64,000 nucleotides of DNA from Methylobacterium sp. J-026 (GCF_022829585.1 NZ_JAKSYC010000074.1:1-64000); one strand, 5' to 3'. Counted from the first letter of the stretch, positions 53,404 to 63,600 are shown. Notes: generated by a model from the letters alone, not told the origin. Numbers and translations are program-made.

Positions 53404-55773
53404 TCACAGTCCCGACGGCATCGCGGCCGGCGCCCCGAGGCTGCGCCGGCGCGGATCCTGGGCCCGCGGCGGGCAGGCCAGCGCCGTGTAGGGCGGCTCG
53501 GACAGCGCCAGGAGCGGATTGTAGGCCGGATCGGCGAGCAGGGTCGCGCCCCAGCGCGCGCGCAGGGCGGTCAGTTCACGCGCGCGGCGGGCGCGCGCGC
53601 CGGCCGACAGGCCCCGATCGTCATCGCAGACCCCGTGATGCACCAGGTCGAGATGCGGTGTGAGGATCACGCGGCCCCCCCGCGCGCCGAGCCTGAGACA
53701 GAGGTCGACGGCGCCGAAGTGGATCGGGAAGTGGCGCTCGTCGAGGCCGCCGGCGGCTCGATAGGCCGTCCGGCGCACGAGCAGGCAGGCCGCGGTGACG
53801 GCGCTGGGTTCGGATGCGACCCGGAGCAGATCGGCGTAGCCCGCGTCGTCGGCCATCCGATCGGTCATGGCGGGGCTCGCCGCGACTTGCGGCCCCAGGA
53901 CGATGCCGCCGCTCCGGACGAGGCCGCTCGGCCAGCGCAGCACCGCTCCGGCGGCCACGGTCGTGGGCTCGCCGAGGCGGCTCAGCAGCTCCGGGAGCCA
54001 CCCGTCGCCGCGCGCCTCGACGTCATCGTCGAGCAGACACACGAGGGCGCCGCGGGCGGATTTCACGGCCCGATTGATCAGGCGCGCCTGCGTGAACGGT
54101 CCCGGCTCGGCCAGGACGCGACCGCCCGCCGCCCGGACCCCGTCGAGCAGCGCCGCCATGGCCGGATCCGAGGAGCCCGTGCCCACGACGACGAGCTCGG
54201 CCCGCGCCCGATCGAGGGCCGGCCGGATCGACGCGAGGCAGCGCGCCAGGCACGCGGCGCGATCGCGCGTCGGGATGATGACGCTGACCTCCGCCTCGGC
54301 CGGCCGGCGCGTGACCCGCACGGCGGGCAGGATCGCGCCGCGGCCCGGCTGCACCTCCCCCGGCATCGCCCGCGCCTCGAGATGACGGAGCGTGGCGGCG
54401 GCCAGCGCCCGCGTCGCCGCCGGCAGGTCGAGGTCCGGCAGGATCCCGGCGACGCCCGGCAGATGCACGACCGCCGCGCGGGCCCGGGGGAGATCGTCGA
54501 ACTGGGCGTTGGCGAGGCGGTAGAGGCTGTCGGCTCCGGCCCGCGCCGCCTCCGCGGCACAAGGCGGGCGCAGGGCGAAGACGAGCGCGCCGTAGCCCTG
54601 TTCGAGCCAGCGCTCGTAATCGAAGCTCGGGAAGGCCAGGATGGTCGACCGGTCGGGCGGACCGACGGCGAGATCCCCGTACACGAGACGCGCGTCCGGA
54701 TCCGCCTCCAGGACCCCGGCGAGGCGTCCGGGGGCGCCCGGCTCCAGGATGATGCCCGCCGGCACGATCAGCAGGCTGTCGGAGCCGGCGGCTGCGCCGT
54801 CGAGGAAGGCGAGGAGATCGGCCGGGTCGAAGCCGATGCGATCCGGGGAGGGCAGGACCGCCACGGGCCAGGACGGGTCGGGCCTGTCGCCGAGGCTGTC
54901 GCGCGTGCGGGCGACGTCGGCCGGCCCATCCCCCACGATCGCGACGGCCGATCGGCCCGCGCGCAGGGCGGGCGCGGCCGGCGGATACCGCCGCAGCCAG
55001 GGTCTCAGCTGGTCGAACGGGAGCGTACGGGGCAGCAGCGTGTCGAACAGACGGGCGCGGGCCGCTGTCGTCCCGGCGTCCGGCCCGTAGGCCCGGGCGG
55101 CCAGCTCCTCCAGCGGGTCGGGAAAGGCCACCAGGGTCAGGGGGCTGCCGCTCAGGGGCGTGCCGGCCCCGTCGGTCACGATCACCTGCCGGGTCAGGCC
55201 GGTCGCGAACCGGTCGGGCAGGTGCAGCACGAAGGCGGGGGCCGGCGGCTCGCCGCCGCGGCCGCGCGGATGCCAGCGGTCGGGCCGTGCCTCCACGATC
55301 AACTCGCCGTCGATCCAGACCCGGGCGCGCAGGCGCGCCGGATCGCGGCCCGGGGCGAGCCAGCCGCTCACGTGGAGACCGCCGCGCCATTCGACCGATC
55401 CCGCTTCGCCGCCGGGGGAACCGCGGGTGACGGCCGGGCGATCCAGGGGGATCGGCGGGGCGAGCGCGATGGCGAGATTGGCCAGCCCGACCTGGACCAG
55501 GCCGCCCCCCGAAACGGCCTCCGGGGCGAGCACGAAGCTGAAGCCGTAGCGGCCGTCGCCGATGCCGGCCCGCTCCAGGTCCGGCCGATAGATCTCCGCC
55601 CGCGCGAGTGCGACGGGCAGGCCGTCGATCGTCAGCTCGACGACGGGGTGGGCCGAGGGGTCCGCCGGATCGTAGACGAACCCGGTGATCGCGGCCGGCC
55701 CGCTCCGTTCGACCTGCGCGACGTAAGGGTGCGCCGCATGCGCGATGGCCGGAGGAGCGCTCGGAGCGGTCAA
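53404..55773 (-). CDS. Large glycosyltransferase family 2 protein with N-terminal beta domains
   Basis: 789 residues. Residues 20-100 (ITGFVYDPADPSAHPVVELT, IYRPDLERAGIGDGRYGFSF) are a beta-sandwich module common in front of surface-glycan transferases; residues 130-215 look like a second copy. Residues 270-470 resemble a degenerate GT2 domain (RLVYGDLAVGPPDRSTILAF). The functional-looking GT2 domain is at 496-730: VSVIIPTRDRAACLARCLAS, LLDDDVE at 580-586 as metal motif, FPIHFGAVDLCLRLGARGGR. It overlaps the next gene by 4 bp (ATGA). Possibly a bifunctional or processive enzyme of capsule or O-antigen synthesis. Confidence 0.82.
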   Translation of the reverse strand: MTAPSAPPAIAHAAHPYVAQVERSGPAAITGFVYDPADPSAHPVVELTIDGLPVALARAEIYRPDLERAGIGDGRYGFSFVLAPEAVSGGGLVQVGLANLAIALAPPIPLDRPAVTRGSPGGEAGSVEWRGGLHVSGWLAPGRDPARLRARVWIDGELIVEARPDRWHPRGRGGEPPAPAFVLHLPDRFATGLTRQVIVTDGAGTPLSGSPLTLVAFPDPLEELAARAYGPDAGTTAARARLFDTLLPRTLPFDQLRPWLRRYPPAAPALRAGRSAVAIVGDGPADVARTRDSLGDRPDPSWPVAVLPSPDRIGFDPADLLAFLDGAAAGSDSLLIVPAGIILEPGAPGRLAGVLEADPDARLVYGDLAVGPPDRSTILAFPSFDYERWLEQGYGALVFALRPPCAAEAARAGADSLYRLANAQFDDLPRARAAVVHLPGVAGILPDLDLPAATRALAAATLRHLEARAMPGEVQPGRGAILPAVRVTRRPAEAEVSVIIPTRDRAACLARCLASIRPALDRARAELVVVGTGSSDPAMAALLDGVRAAGGRVLAEPGPFTQARLINRAVKSARGALVCLLDDDVEARGDGWLPELLSRLGEPTTVAAGAVLRWPSGLVRSGGIVLGPQVAASPAMTDRMADDAGYADLLRVASEPSAVTAACLLVRRTAYRAAGGLDERHFPIHFGAVDLCLRLGARGGRVILTPHLDLVHHGVCDDDRGLSAGARARRARELTALRARWGATLLADPAYNPLLALSEPPYTALACPPRAQDPRRRSLGAPAAMPSGL

Positions 55774-58352
55774 GACGATGGATTCGACGGGGCTGTGAGC
55801 CAGCGCACGATCTGCGCGGCCGCGTCAGTGTCGCAAATCGCCGGATCGAGGACAAGGTCGCCGGGTTCCCGCCCGTAGGCGCCGTCCGACCAGTCGAAAT
55901 AGGCGCGGCGCCCGCAGGCGGCCTGCTCCAGGCACGCGAACAGCGCGTCCCGATAGGGCAGCAGCAGCGCCGCGCACCGGAATCGCGTCGCGCTTTCGGC
56001 GATCTCGTCGGCGGCGATGGGCCCGGTGACGAAGGTCGCGCTCCCCGCCATCAGGCCGAGATCGTGCAGCGTCCCGCCGATGACCAAGAGTTGCACCGCG
56101 GCGCCGACCTGACGGGAGCGGGCCTCGATCGCCAGCGTGAGACGGCTCACCGCCGCGCTCGGCAGGGGGCTCAGGATCCCGAGGCGCAGGCGACGGGACG
56201 CGGGCCGATCCGGGCTCGCCGCGACGGTCCGGTCGACTCCGGCATCCGGGCGGGCTCCCGCCGCGGCGGCCGGCGGCACGAGCTTCCGGCGCATCGGCGC
56301 CGGCAGCGCCGCCCGCGCGCGCGCCAGGGTCATGCCGTCGCCGCACAGTAGGCGGTCGGCGCGCCTCCAGAGCCGCGCGAGGTCGCGGGGGCCGTTCAGT
56401 TCGGCCTCCGGCGGTGCCGATTCCGCCGGAGCCTGCGCCGGCGGGACCGGGGCGGGGGGCGCGAGATCCCGCGCCCCGGCGACGAGGAGGTCGACGGGCA
56501 CGCCGAGCCTGTCGCAGAGCGCGCTCAGGACCCGGGGGCAGCGTTCCGGCGCGACCACGACGACGCGGTCGAGATGCACGGCCTTGAGGTAGGCGACCAG
56601 GGCGCGCCGCTCCCGCGCCACCCCGAGGGCGAAGCCCAAGGATTGCGGCAGGCCGCCGGCGCTGCCGCGGAGCCGGACCCGGAGATCGCAGGCCTGCCCA
56701 TCCAGCTCCACCCAGAGGCAGCGCAGGCCGGCCGCGCGCCAATGCGCGAGCCAGGACGCCAGCGCGGGACCGACCGTCGGCAGGGGATTGACGATCACGA
56801 CGTCGTAGGGGGGAGGGGCGATCCGACGCTCGACCGCCGCGTAGGCGACGCGGAGAGGATCCGCCAGGCGGAACGCCTCGATCTCGGCGCGATAGTCCGG
56901 GTAGCGCAGGTCGAGGCTAGCGGCGTTGCGGACCACGAGCCTGCGTTTCCCGGCGCCGAACGACAGGGATCCGGCGTGCCCCACGACCAGGTTCGTCGCG
57001 CAGAGATTCTGGAACCCGAGCTGGCGCGCCTTCAGGCAGAGATCGACATCCTCGTAGTAGCCCCGTCCGTAGGAGAGCGGCATCCCGCCGACCGCGGTCC
57101 AACACGCCCGCGTGACCAGCAGGCAGAACCCGATCCCGTTCGGAAGCGCGACCGGTTCCGGGGCGGCCAGTCGCGCGGCCCGGTCCCAATCCGCCAGCTC
57201 CTGGACCGAGGGAAGGTCGTTGGCCGCGTGTCGATTGGGGAAGCTCGTGATCACGCCGTTGTTCGAGATCGGCGTGATCGTCCCAAGGTTCGGCGTCGCG
57301 GCCGCGAGCGCGACGAGGCGTTGGAGCGCTTCGTCGGGCAGGATCGTGTCGGCGTTCAGGAGCAGGAGATCGCCGGCCCGGGTCTGGCTCGCGGCAAGGT
57401 TCACCGAAGCGGCAAACCCCCGGTTGGAACCGTTGCTGATCAGGGTCAGCCGTCCCTCCGCCGCGCGTCGCGCCACATCCGCGACCAGCGCGGCATTCGG
57501 ACTCGCGTCGTTGATGACGATGATCCGCCAGCGCCGCCCCGGCAGAATCTGAGCTTCCAGGCTGTCCAGGCAGATCCGTGTCGCCTCGGCATCCTCGAAC
57601 ACCGGCACGATCACCGTGAGCACGCAGGCGTCGTCCGCGTGGGGTGATCGCGGCTGCGGCGGATCGGCTCCGGGGGGACATCGCGGCGGGAACGTCTGCC
57701 GGCGGGTGGCCGGTGACGCGCCATCGCAGGACAACCGGATCTCGACCGCGCCGAGGCCCGGCCGGGGACACGCGAAGGCCGCGGCGTGGTAGCGCTCCCC
57801 GGCGAGTGGGTGCCCGGGCTCGGCCGCGACGACGCGGTGCTCCGGCGATCCCGCGCCGAGGATCGTGCCCTCCAGGCGCTGTCCGGCCGGCCAGGTGACC
57901 CAGCCCCGCAAGCCTGCGTCGTCCGCCTCGATCCGCCCGACGATGCCGGCCTGCTGATCCTGGAGGACCGCGACGGCGATCCGCAGGGCATCGACGGGCG
58001 TTCTCGGATCTTCGACCAGGGCCTGCGCCGCGTCGAGGCGGGCTTCCCCCTCCGCGAACCGGAGCGCGTGGAGATTGACGAGCGTGTCGGTCGGGTCGAG
58101 TTCCAGCGCCTTCTCGATGTCCGCACGGGCGTGCGCGGCGTCGCCGAGCCGCCGTACGGCTTCGGCCCGAAAGAGGAAGCCGCGCGCCCGAGCCCGCACG
58201 GACAATCGGCAGAGCCGATCCGCGGCGACGTAAGCGGTCTCCCACGCGCCCGCCAGCAGGGCTTCAGCGGCGATGCGCGACAGGGCCTGGAGATGTCGGT
58301 CCGGATCGAGGAGCTGGGCGCGCTGGTCGGCGGTGAGATCCCACGCGTTCAC
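55770..58352 (-). CDS. Large multidomain glycosyltransferase: TPR-like, GT2, GT-B-like
   Basis: 860 residues. Residues 30-115 are TPR-like (RGFLFRAEAVRRLGDAAHAR, ADIEKALELDPTDTLVNLHA). Residues 135-210 are a beta-rich module. The GT2 domain covers 245-475: LTVIVPVFEDAEATRICLDS, SNRGFAASVNLAA, LLNADTILP at 333-341, GRGYYEDVDLCLKARQLGF at 429-447. Residues 510-860 resemble one or both Rossmann halves of a GT-B enzyme (YDVVIVNPLPTVGPALASWL, VVVVAPERCPRVLSALCDRL, LRLGILSPLPSAAVSRLTLA). It is coupled to the next GT2 gene. Two activities in one chain suggest assembly of a disaccharide unit. Confidence 0.82.
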   Translation of the reverse strand: MNAWDLTADQRAQLLDPDRHLQALSRIAAEALLAGAWETAYVAADRLCRLSVRARARGFLFRAEAVRRLGDAAHARADIEKALELDPTDTLVNLHALRFAEGEARLDAAQALVEDPRTPVDALRIAVAVLQDQQAGIVGRIEADDAGLRGWVTWPAGQRLEGTILGAGSPEHRVVAAEPGHPLAGERYHAAAFACPRPGLGAVEIRLSCDGASPATRRQTFPPRCPPGADPPQPRSPHADDACVLTVIVPVFEDAEATRICLDSLEAQILPGRRWRIIVINDASPNAALVADVARRAAEGRLTLISNGSNRGFAASVNLAASQTRAGDLLLLNADTILPDEALQRLVALAAATPNLGTITPISNNGVITSFPNRHAANDLPSVQELADWDRAARLAAPEPVALPNGIGFCLLVTRACWTAVGGMPLSYGRGYYEDVDLCLKARQLGFQNLCATNLVVGHAGSLSFGAGKRRLVVRNAASLDLRYPDYRAEIEAFRLADPLRVAYAAVERRIAPPPYDVVIVNPLPTVGPALASWLAHWRAAGLRCLWVELDGQACDLRVRLRGSAGGLPQSLGFALGVARERRALVAYLKAVHLDRVVVVAPERCPRVLSALCDRLGVPVDLLVAGARDLAPPAPVPPAQAPAESAPPEAELNGPRDLARLWRRADRLLCGDGMTLARARAALPAPMRRKLVPPAAAAGARPDAGVDRTVAASPDRPASRRLRLGILSPLPSAAVSRLTLAIEARSRQVGAAVQLLVIGGTLHDLGLMAGSATFVTGPIAADEIAESATRFRCAALLLPYRDALFACLEQAACGRRAYFDWSDGAYGREPGDLVLDPAICDTDAAAQIVRWLTAPSNPSS

Positions 58353-58425
58353 CGCCTCCGCCCCGTCGCCACGGCCACCGGCGCGCGAACCGGACGACGC
58401 GGACCATGCACGCGGGGAGGGCGGC

Positions 58426-58635
58426 TCACCACGCGCTGTATCGCCCGTTGCCGCTCGTCGCCGTGTAATGCGCGATGCTCGCGTTGACGATCGGGCCGAA
58501 CGTGATCAGCAGGCCGAGGAGGAGGAGCGCCACACTCATCCGGCCGGGCCGCTCGTCGAGCCGCATGAACCCGAACAGGGCGATCGGGAGACCGATCATC
58601 ACACCGCAGGCTGCGAGCACCAAGTCCATGGCCAT
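58426..58635 (-). CDS. Small two-span membrane protein
   Basis: 69 residues with two hydrophobic segments: LVLAACGVMIGLPIALFGFM at 5-24 and MSVALLLLGLLITFGPIVNA at 33-52, separated by the charged RLDERPGR. The start is MAMD; either Met could be used. No family recognised. It lies 73 bp upstream of the GT operon on the same strand. Confidence 0.6.
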   Translation of the reverse strand: MAMDLVLAACGVMIGLPIALFGFMRLDERPGRMSVALLLLGLLITFGPIVNASIAHYTATSGNGRYSAW

Positions 58636-59000
58636 GTTCGATGGTCCCGCATCCAGTCTAGAGCGCCGTACGAACTGTCCGGTCGCCGGCCGTCCTCGCC
58701 CCGCACACCGCGGAACTGTCTTGAGGGGCTTTCAAGCGTCCCGGTGGAGGGGTTGATCTGGTACAATGTGGGCTGAGCGGGGGTCAACGTGACGCTCATC
58801 CGCTCGCCGGGGCGAAGCGCCGAGGCCGGCGGGTCGCTGTGTCCCCGCCCGGTGACGCCGGGCCTTGGCCCGTGCGCGTAGCCCTTCCGAGGTTTTCACG
58901 TTATCGATATCAATAGAGATCTGGGTCTTAATGCCTACCGCACCTGCCAGGCAGGCGTGGGCCGGGCGAACGGTCAAGATGTCTGCCCGGCTCCACAGTC
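58636..59000. other. Intergenic region
   Basis: About 0.37 kb between divergent genes. A more AT-rich patch at about 58900-58940 may hold the promoter of the following gene; no gene is seen. Confidence 0.45.
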
Positions 59001-61073
59001 GTGTCCGGCCCGGATGAGCGCGCCCCCGACTTGATGAACGACCCCATGGACGACCTTTCAGACGCGAGCGCCCGACGCAGAGTCTTCCGCGGCGTTCACC
59101 GTGCGTCGAACCCGTTGGAGGACCAGTCCGATCCGTTGCGGCCGGAACACGACGCCCATCCGACGCCGGTCACGGACGCCGACGACCCGCACGCAGGCTT
59201 CCTCCAGGCGGGCAGGACCGAGTTCTTCGGCGAGGACGACGCCCAACCCGGAGCGTATCCCGGCGCGGGTTGGGAACCCGATCGCGACGCGCCGCCGCTT
59301 CCGTACGCCTCGCACGGGCATGCCCATGGGCAGGACGATCCCACCCCGGATCTGTTCGCGCAGGACGACGGACGCATCGCCGTTGCGGACGGGCTGAGCG
59401 CGGCGCCCGTCACGTTCCTCCATCAACGCGTCAGCCACACCGGGCGTCCGCGCCATGAGGCAGCGCCCGGTGCCCGGTCCGTCCCCTTGGATCCGCCCCC
59501 CGGTACGCGGGATGATCTCAGCGAACCCGCGCTGATCTTCAGCACGTTCGAGCCCGCTCCGGACCTCACCGACACGTTGCGGGGCGATGCCCCCCCCGAC
59601 GATGCGGCGCGGGCGCCGGCTTACCTGGGACGACCTGCTCCGCCGGTCGCCGAGATACGCCATTTCGATCCGTCAGCGGAGGACGGGCACGGTTCCGCTG
59701 CACGCCCGATCCCGGACATTCACCCCGCGTCGGATACGCCGACGGCGTACGGACCTTTCGAAACATCTTCCCCGCTGTCCTACGCGCATCACCGCAACGA
59801 TCGAGGACCGGACGATCTTCGGCGCGACAGCGATGTACCGCTGAGCGACGGCAGCCCCGGGGGACAGGGTCGGGACCTTCCGAACCTGCAGAGTGCAGGC
59901 GCAGAAGGACCTGCGGCGGCGCTCCGCGACGCAGTGGAGGGGGCCCGAGGAAGTGGTGTCGACGGGGAGATCGGCCGGCCGAAGCCGCAGGAGACGGCTT
60001 CGACGAACGAAGCAGGGCAGATCTCAGAAACGTCCGTCCGCGAGGATGCGGCGCAATTTCGCGCCTCGGACGAGGAATCGCTCCATCAAAATGATGGGCG
60101 GCCTTCAGCCAAACACAGGGGAATAAATTACAAAGTCATAGCCGCTTTTACTGTCGTCATTCCGGCCGCAGCTGCCGTTTATATTCTATATGCGCAATAC
60201 AACACCCTGAAATGGCCAGACGACATCGTCAACGCTTTCAAATCCACGATCAGTGACCGGATCCGGGGCTCGTCGGCCACCGCAATCGATCCCCCGGACG
60301 CGCCCCCCCCGGCGTCTCAGCCCGGCGCACCCTCAGAGGGCCAGGCACAACCGCCCGCGACCCCGCGACCGCCAGAGACTGGGCCGCTGTTGAAGAGCGG
60401 GTCGCTTGGCATACCGACGCTGACGAACGACCCGCTCCCGATCCTGACAGGGATGCCTCCGGCGGCGTCGACGGCCACGGCAGACACCGAGGATCGCCAG
60501 GCCGCCACGTCCGAGGGCGCGCCGATACCGGAGGCGCGCGGCGCCGAGGCGCAGCCCGCGCAGGGGCCGGACAGCGCGTCGCTCGCACCGCCGGGCAATT
60601 CCGAGGCGTTGGGCGGCCCACAGGCGGATCAGGCCAGCCCAGGTGTCCGCTCCGGCAGCAGACCGGCGTCGGTGGAGAATACGCGCGCCGTCACGGCTCG
60701 CCCCCCGGCCCCCGCGCTTCTCCCCGACAGCCGCCCTGACGCCGAGGGCCAGGCTGCCAGAGCGCAGAGATCGACGGCGCGTCACCGGAGATCCCGGTCC
60801 GCCTCCTCGGTCGACGAGGCCCTCAACGTCAAGGCGGAGCGGCTCCTGGCGGCCGGAGAGGTTCTGGCCGCGCGCACCCTGTTCCAGAGCCTGGTCACCG
60901 CGGGGGATCCGCGCGGCGCGCGCGGCGTCGCACAAACCTTCGACCCGCGTACGCTCGACAAATTCCCGGCCTCCGGCGTCAGGCCGGACCAGGACGAGTC
61001 GGCGCGCTGGCAGGCGATCGCCGCGCGCCTCGAGAGCAGGCAGCGGAGGACCCAGGGCGAGCCGCAGCAATAG
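59001..61073 (+). CDS. Long low-complexity single-span membrane protein
   Basis: 690 residues from the GTG at 59001; an ATG at 59034 is at least as likely. Residues 1-370 are Pro/Asp/Arg-rich and probably disordered. One membrane span is clear at about 376-395 (VIAAFTVVIPAAAAVYILYA) after a basic KHRGINYK, so the N-terminus should be cytoplasmic and the C-terminus periplasmic. Residues 420-610 are again Pro/Ala-rich. The last 80 residues hold a short helical TPR/Sel1-like piece (DEALNVKAERLLAAGEVLAA, RTLFQSLVTAGDPRGARGVA). Function unknown. It could tether periplasmic or glycan machinery, as the GT operon is divergent from it. Confidence 0.65.
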   Translation: MSGPDERAPDLMNDPMDDLSDASARRRVFRGVHRASNPLEDQSDPLRPEHDAHPTPVTDADDPHAGFLQAGRTEFFGEDDAQPGAYPGAGWEPDRDAPPLPYASHGHAHGQDDPTPDLFAQDDGRIAVADGLSAAPVTFLHQRVSHTGRPRHEAAPGARSVPLDPPPGTRDDLSEPALIFSTFEPAPDLTDTLRGDAPPDDAARAPAYLGRPAPPVAEIRHFDPSAEDGHGSAARPIPDIHPASDTPTAYGPFETSSPLSYAHHRNDRGPDDLRRDSDVPLSDGSPGGQGRDLPNLQSAGAEGPAAALRDAVEGARGSGVDGEIGRPKPQETASTNEAGQISETSVREDAAQFRASDEESLHQNDGRPSAKHRGINYKVIAAFTVVIPAAAAVYILYAQYNTLKWPDDIVNAFKSTISDRIRGSSATAIDPPDAPPPASQPGAPSEGQAQPPATPRPPETGPLLKSGSLGIPTLTNDPLPILTGMPPAASTATADTEDRQAATSEGAPIPEARGAEAQPAQGPDSASLAPPGNSEALGGPQADQASPGVRSGSRPASVENTRAVTARPPAPALLPDSRPDAEGQAARAQRSTARHRRSRSASSVDEALNVKAERLLAAGEVLAARTLFQSLVTAGDPRGARGVAQTFDPRTLDKFPASGVRPDQDESARWQAIAARLESRQRRTQGEPQQ

Positions 61074-61542
61074 GCCCTGCCGTGCCGCACCGGTCGATCG
61101 CGGAGCCATGAGAATCCCGCGCTCGCCCCGTGGGCCACGCGTCGATCGGAGATGCGCCGTCCGGCGTCGCCAGGACCGGTCCGCGCATCCCGGATATCGC
61201 TGCGGGCGAACGGGACTGCGCGCGGGGTTCAGCGGCGGCCTCAATCCTGTGAGCCTTGGGTTGAGGCACGTCCACGCGCGGAGGGAGGGGCAGGCCCGCA
61301 CCGGCATTCATCCGCCTGCACCCTCCCTCCGCCCGGATCTGGCGATCAGGCCTCGGTCCGGCCCGGGGCAGCATTCCGATCGGGGTCGGGGGCCTTCGGC
61401 AGGACGAACCCGTTTCGTCACGCACCGGTCCGGGCATGGCGCGGAACCGGCGGAAAGTTGACGGCGGCCCGGCGGGCTGCCATCCGCGCGTCCGACATGT
61501 CCGCCCGATGCCCCCCGCGGCGCCGTTGAGTCCGAAAAGCCC
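61074..61542. other. Intergenic region before psd
   Basis: About 0.47 kb of GC-rich DNA with no convincing gene. Short frames on both strands lack motifs. The psd promoter should lie here, but no clear -35/-10 pair was identified. Confidence 0.45.
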
Positions 61543-62253
61543 ATGACCGACCTGATCGAGACGATCCGCCGGACGCTCGTGCCGATTCACAAGGAGGGCT
61601 ATCCCTTCATCCTGATCGGCATCGTGCTGACCGTGCTGGCCGGCTATTTCTCCCAGTTCTTCGGGTGGATCTTCCTGATCCTCACCCTCTGGGTCTGCTA
61701 CTTCTTCCGCGATCCCGAGCGGGTCACCCCGGTGGTGGACGGGCTCGTGGTCTCGCCCGCGGACGGGCGCGTGAACCTGATCGCCACGGTGCTGCCGCCC
61801 CCGGAACTCGACCTGCCGCAGGTGCCCACCTTGCGGGTGTCGGTCTTCATGAACGTGTTCGACTGCCACGTGAACCGGGTGCCGGTCGCAGGGCGGATCG
61901 GCCAGATCCACTACACGCCCGGCCTGTTCCTCAACGCCGAACTTGACAAGGCCAGCGACGACAACGAGCGGAACGGGATGGTGATCGAGACCCACCATGC
62001 CGGGCAGGCGAAGCGCGTCGGCGTGGTGCAGATCGCCGGCCTCGTCGCCCGGCGCATCGTCGGGTTCGTCTCGGCGGGCGACGTGCTCGGCGTGGGCGAG
62101 CGGTTCGGGCTGATCCGCTTCGGCTCGCGGGTCGACGTCTACCTGCCGGCGGGGTCCAGCGTGCTGGTCGGGCTCGGCCAGAAGGCGGTGGCCGGCGAGA
62201 CGGTGCTGGCCGATCTCGGCGGCAGCCCGGAACGGCTGTTCAAGCGGATCTAG
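61543..62253 (+). CDS. psd: Phosphatidylserine decarboxylase, short (PSD-A) type
   Basis: This 236-residue membrane enzyme converts phosphatidylserine to phosphatidylethanolamine. It has an N-terminal hydrophobic segment ([20 protein letters not shown]), [40 protein letters not shown] and the late [20 protein letters not shown], where the Gly-Ser pair of the FGSR motif is the self-cleavage site creating the pyruvoyl group. Length fits the short alphaproteobacterial form. The pssA gene follows after 6 bp, so PS synthesis and decarboxylation are encoded together. Confidence 0.93.
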   Translation: MTDLIETIRRTLVPIHKEGYPFILIGIVLTVLAGYFSQFFGWIFLILTLWVCYFFRDPERVTPVVDGLVVSPADGRVNLIATVLPPPELDLPQVPTLRVSVFMNVFDCHVNRVPVAGRIGQIHYTPGLFLNAELDKASDDNERNGMVIETHHAGQAKRVGVVQIAGLVARRIVGFVSAGDVLGVGERFGLIRFGSRVDVYLPAGSSVLVGLGQKAVAGETVLADLGGSPERLFKRI

Positions 62254-62259
62254 ACGGCC

Positions 62260-63111
62260 ATGGACGATCTCTTCCCACCCTTCGCGCCCGATCCGAACGA
62301 GCCGCGCCCGCGCCGGTTCAAGCCGGTGCCGTTCCGGATGATCGCGCCCAACATGATCACCCTGATGGCCCTCTGCCTCGGGCTGACGGCGATCCGGCTC
62401 GCCTTCGAGGGCAAGTTCGAGCCCGCCGTCATCGCCGTGGTGGTGGCCGGCGTCCTCGACGGCATCGACGGACGGGTGGCGCGGCTGCTCAAGGGCACCT
62501 CGCGCTTCGGGGCCGAGCTCGATTCGCTCGCCGACTTCGTCAATTTCGGCTGCGCCCCGGCCCTGATCCTCTACGGCTTCGTGCTGTTTCACCTGAAGTC
62601 GGCCGGCTGGATCGTGGCGCTGATCTTCGCCATCGCCATGGCGCTGCGGCTCGCCCGCTTCAACGCTATGCTGGACGATCCGGGCCGGCCGGACTGGAAG
62701 AAGGATTTCTTCGTGGGCATGCCGGCGCCCGCGGGGGCGCTCACCGCGATGCTGCCGCTCTACCTGCACTTCCTCGGCTTCGGCCTGGAGCGCTGGGCCG
62801 CGCCGGCGATCCTGATCTACGTGCTGGGCATCGCCCTGTTGGTGGTCTCCACGGTGCCGACCTACTCGGGCAAGACCATGGGCAAGCGGGTGCCGCGCAG
62901 CCTCGTCCTGCCGATCTTCCTGTTCGGGGTCGCGGCCTTCGGCATCTTGATCAGCTACCCGTTCGAAGCCCTGGTGGCGGTGAGCGCCGGCTACCTCGCC
63001 ACCATCCCGGTGGTCGCCGCACAGTACCGCCGCCGGCTCAAGGCGGAGCTCGCCGCCGGCGCCGAGGACAGGACGGCCCTCCTGCCGAATGAGCTTACCG
63101 GGCTGGATTGA
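62260..63111 (+). CDS. pssA: CDP-diacylglycerol-serine O-phosphatidyltransferase
   Basis: This 283-residue integral membrane enzyme makes phosphatidylserine from CDP-diacylglycerol and serine. The CDP-alcohol phosphotransferase motif is intact: DGIDGRVARLLKGTSRFGAE then LDSLADFVNFG, with all required Asp residues (DG-AR-G-D-D pattern). About seven hydrophobic segments follow. PNMITLMALCLGLTAIRLAF is the usual first span. Its product is the substrate of the upstream psd enzyme. Confidence 0.93.
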   Translation: MDDLFPPFAPDPNEPRPRRFKPVPFRMIAPNMITLMALCLGLTAIRLAFEGKFEPAVIAVVVAGVLDGIDGRVARLLKGTSRFGAELDSLADFVNFGCAPALILYGFVLFHLKSAGWIVALIFAIAMALRLARFNAMLDDPGRPDWKKDFFVGMPAPAGALTAMLPLYLHFLGFGLERWAAPAILIYVLGIALLVVSTVPTYSGKTMGKRVPRSLVLPIFLFGVAAFGILISYPFEALVAVSAGYLATIPVVAAQYRRRLKAELAAGAEDRTALLPNELTGLD

Positions 63112-63168
63112 CCCTGGCCCGCGCGGAACCGACCCCTATCTTGGCAGCATTCGGCGGGGAGTCGGTTC

Positions 63169-63597
63169 ATGCTCGAAGAGTTCAAGAAGTTTGCGCTGCG
63201 CGGGAACGTGGTTGATCTCGCCGTCGGCGTGATCATCGGCGCCGCGTTCGGGGCCATCGTCAATTCGGCGGTCCAGGACCTGTTCATGCCGGCGATCGGC
63301 GCGGTCACAGGCGGGCTCGATTTCTCGAACTACTACATCCCGCTCTCGTCCAAGGTGCAGGCCGGCCTGCCCTACGTGGACGCCAAGAAGCAGGGCGCGG
63401 TCTTGGGTTACGGCCAGTTCCTGACCCTGACGCTCAACTTCCTGATCGTCGCCTTCGTGCTGTTCCTGGTGATCCGGGCGATGAACAAGCTCCAGCGGGC
63501 CGAGGACAAGAAGCCCGACGCGATCGCCGAGGTGCCGGCCGACGTGAAGCTCCTGTCGGAGATCCGCGACCTCCTCGCCGCGAAGCCGCGGGTCTGA
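63169..63597 (+). CDS. mscL: Large-conductance mechanosensitive channel
   Basis: 142 residues. The signature of span 1, [20 protein letters not shown] and [20 protein letters not shown], is near identical to MscL proteins generally. Span 2 is [20 protein letters not shown], and the C-terminal helix ([13 protein letters not shown]) forms the cytoplasmic bundle. It opens under membrane tension to release solutes during hypo-osmotic shock. It lies 57 bp after pssA. The stop is only 3 bp from the convergent hypothetical gene. Confidence 0.95.
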   Translation: MLEEFKKFALRGNVVDLAVGVIIGAAFGAIVNSAVQDLFMPAIGAVTGGLDFSNYYIPLSSKVQAGLPYVDAKKQGAVLGYGQFLTLTLNFLIVAFVLFLVIRAMNKLQRAEDKKPDAIAEVPADVKLLSEIRDLLAAKPRV

Positions 63598-63600
63598 GCC

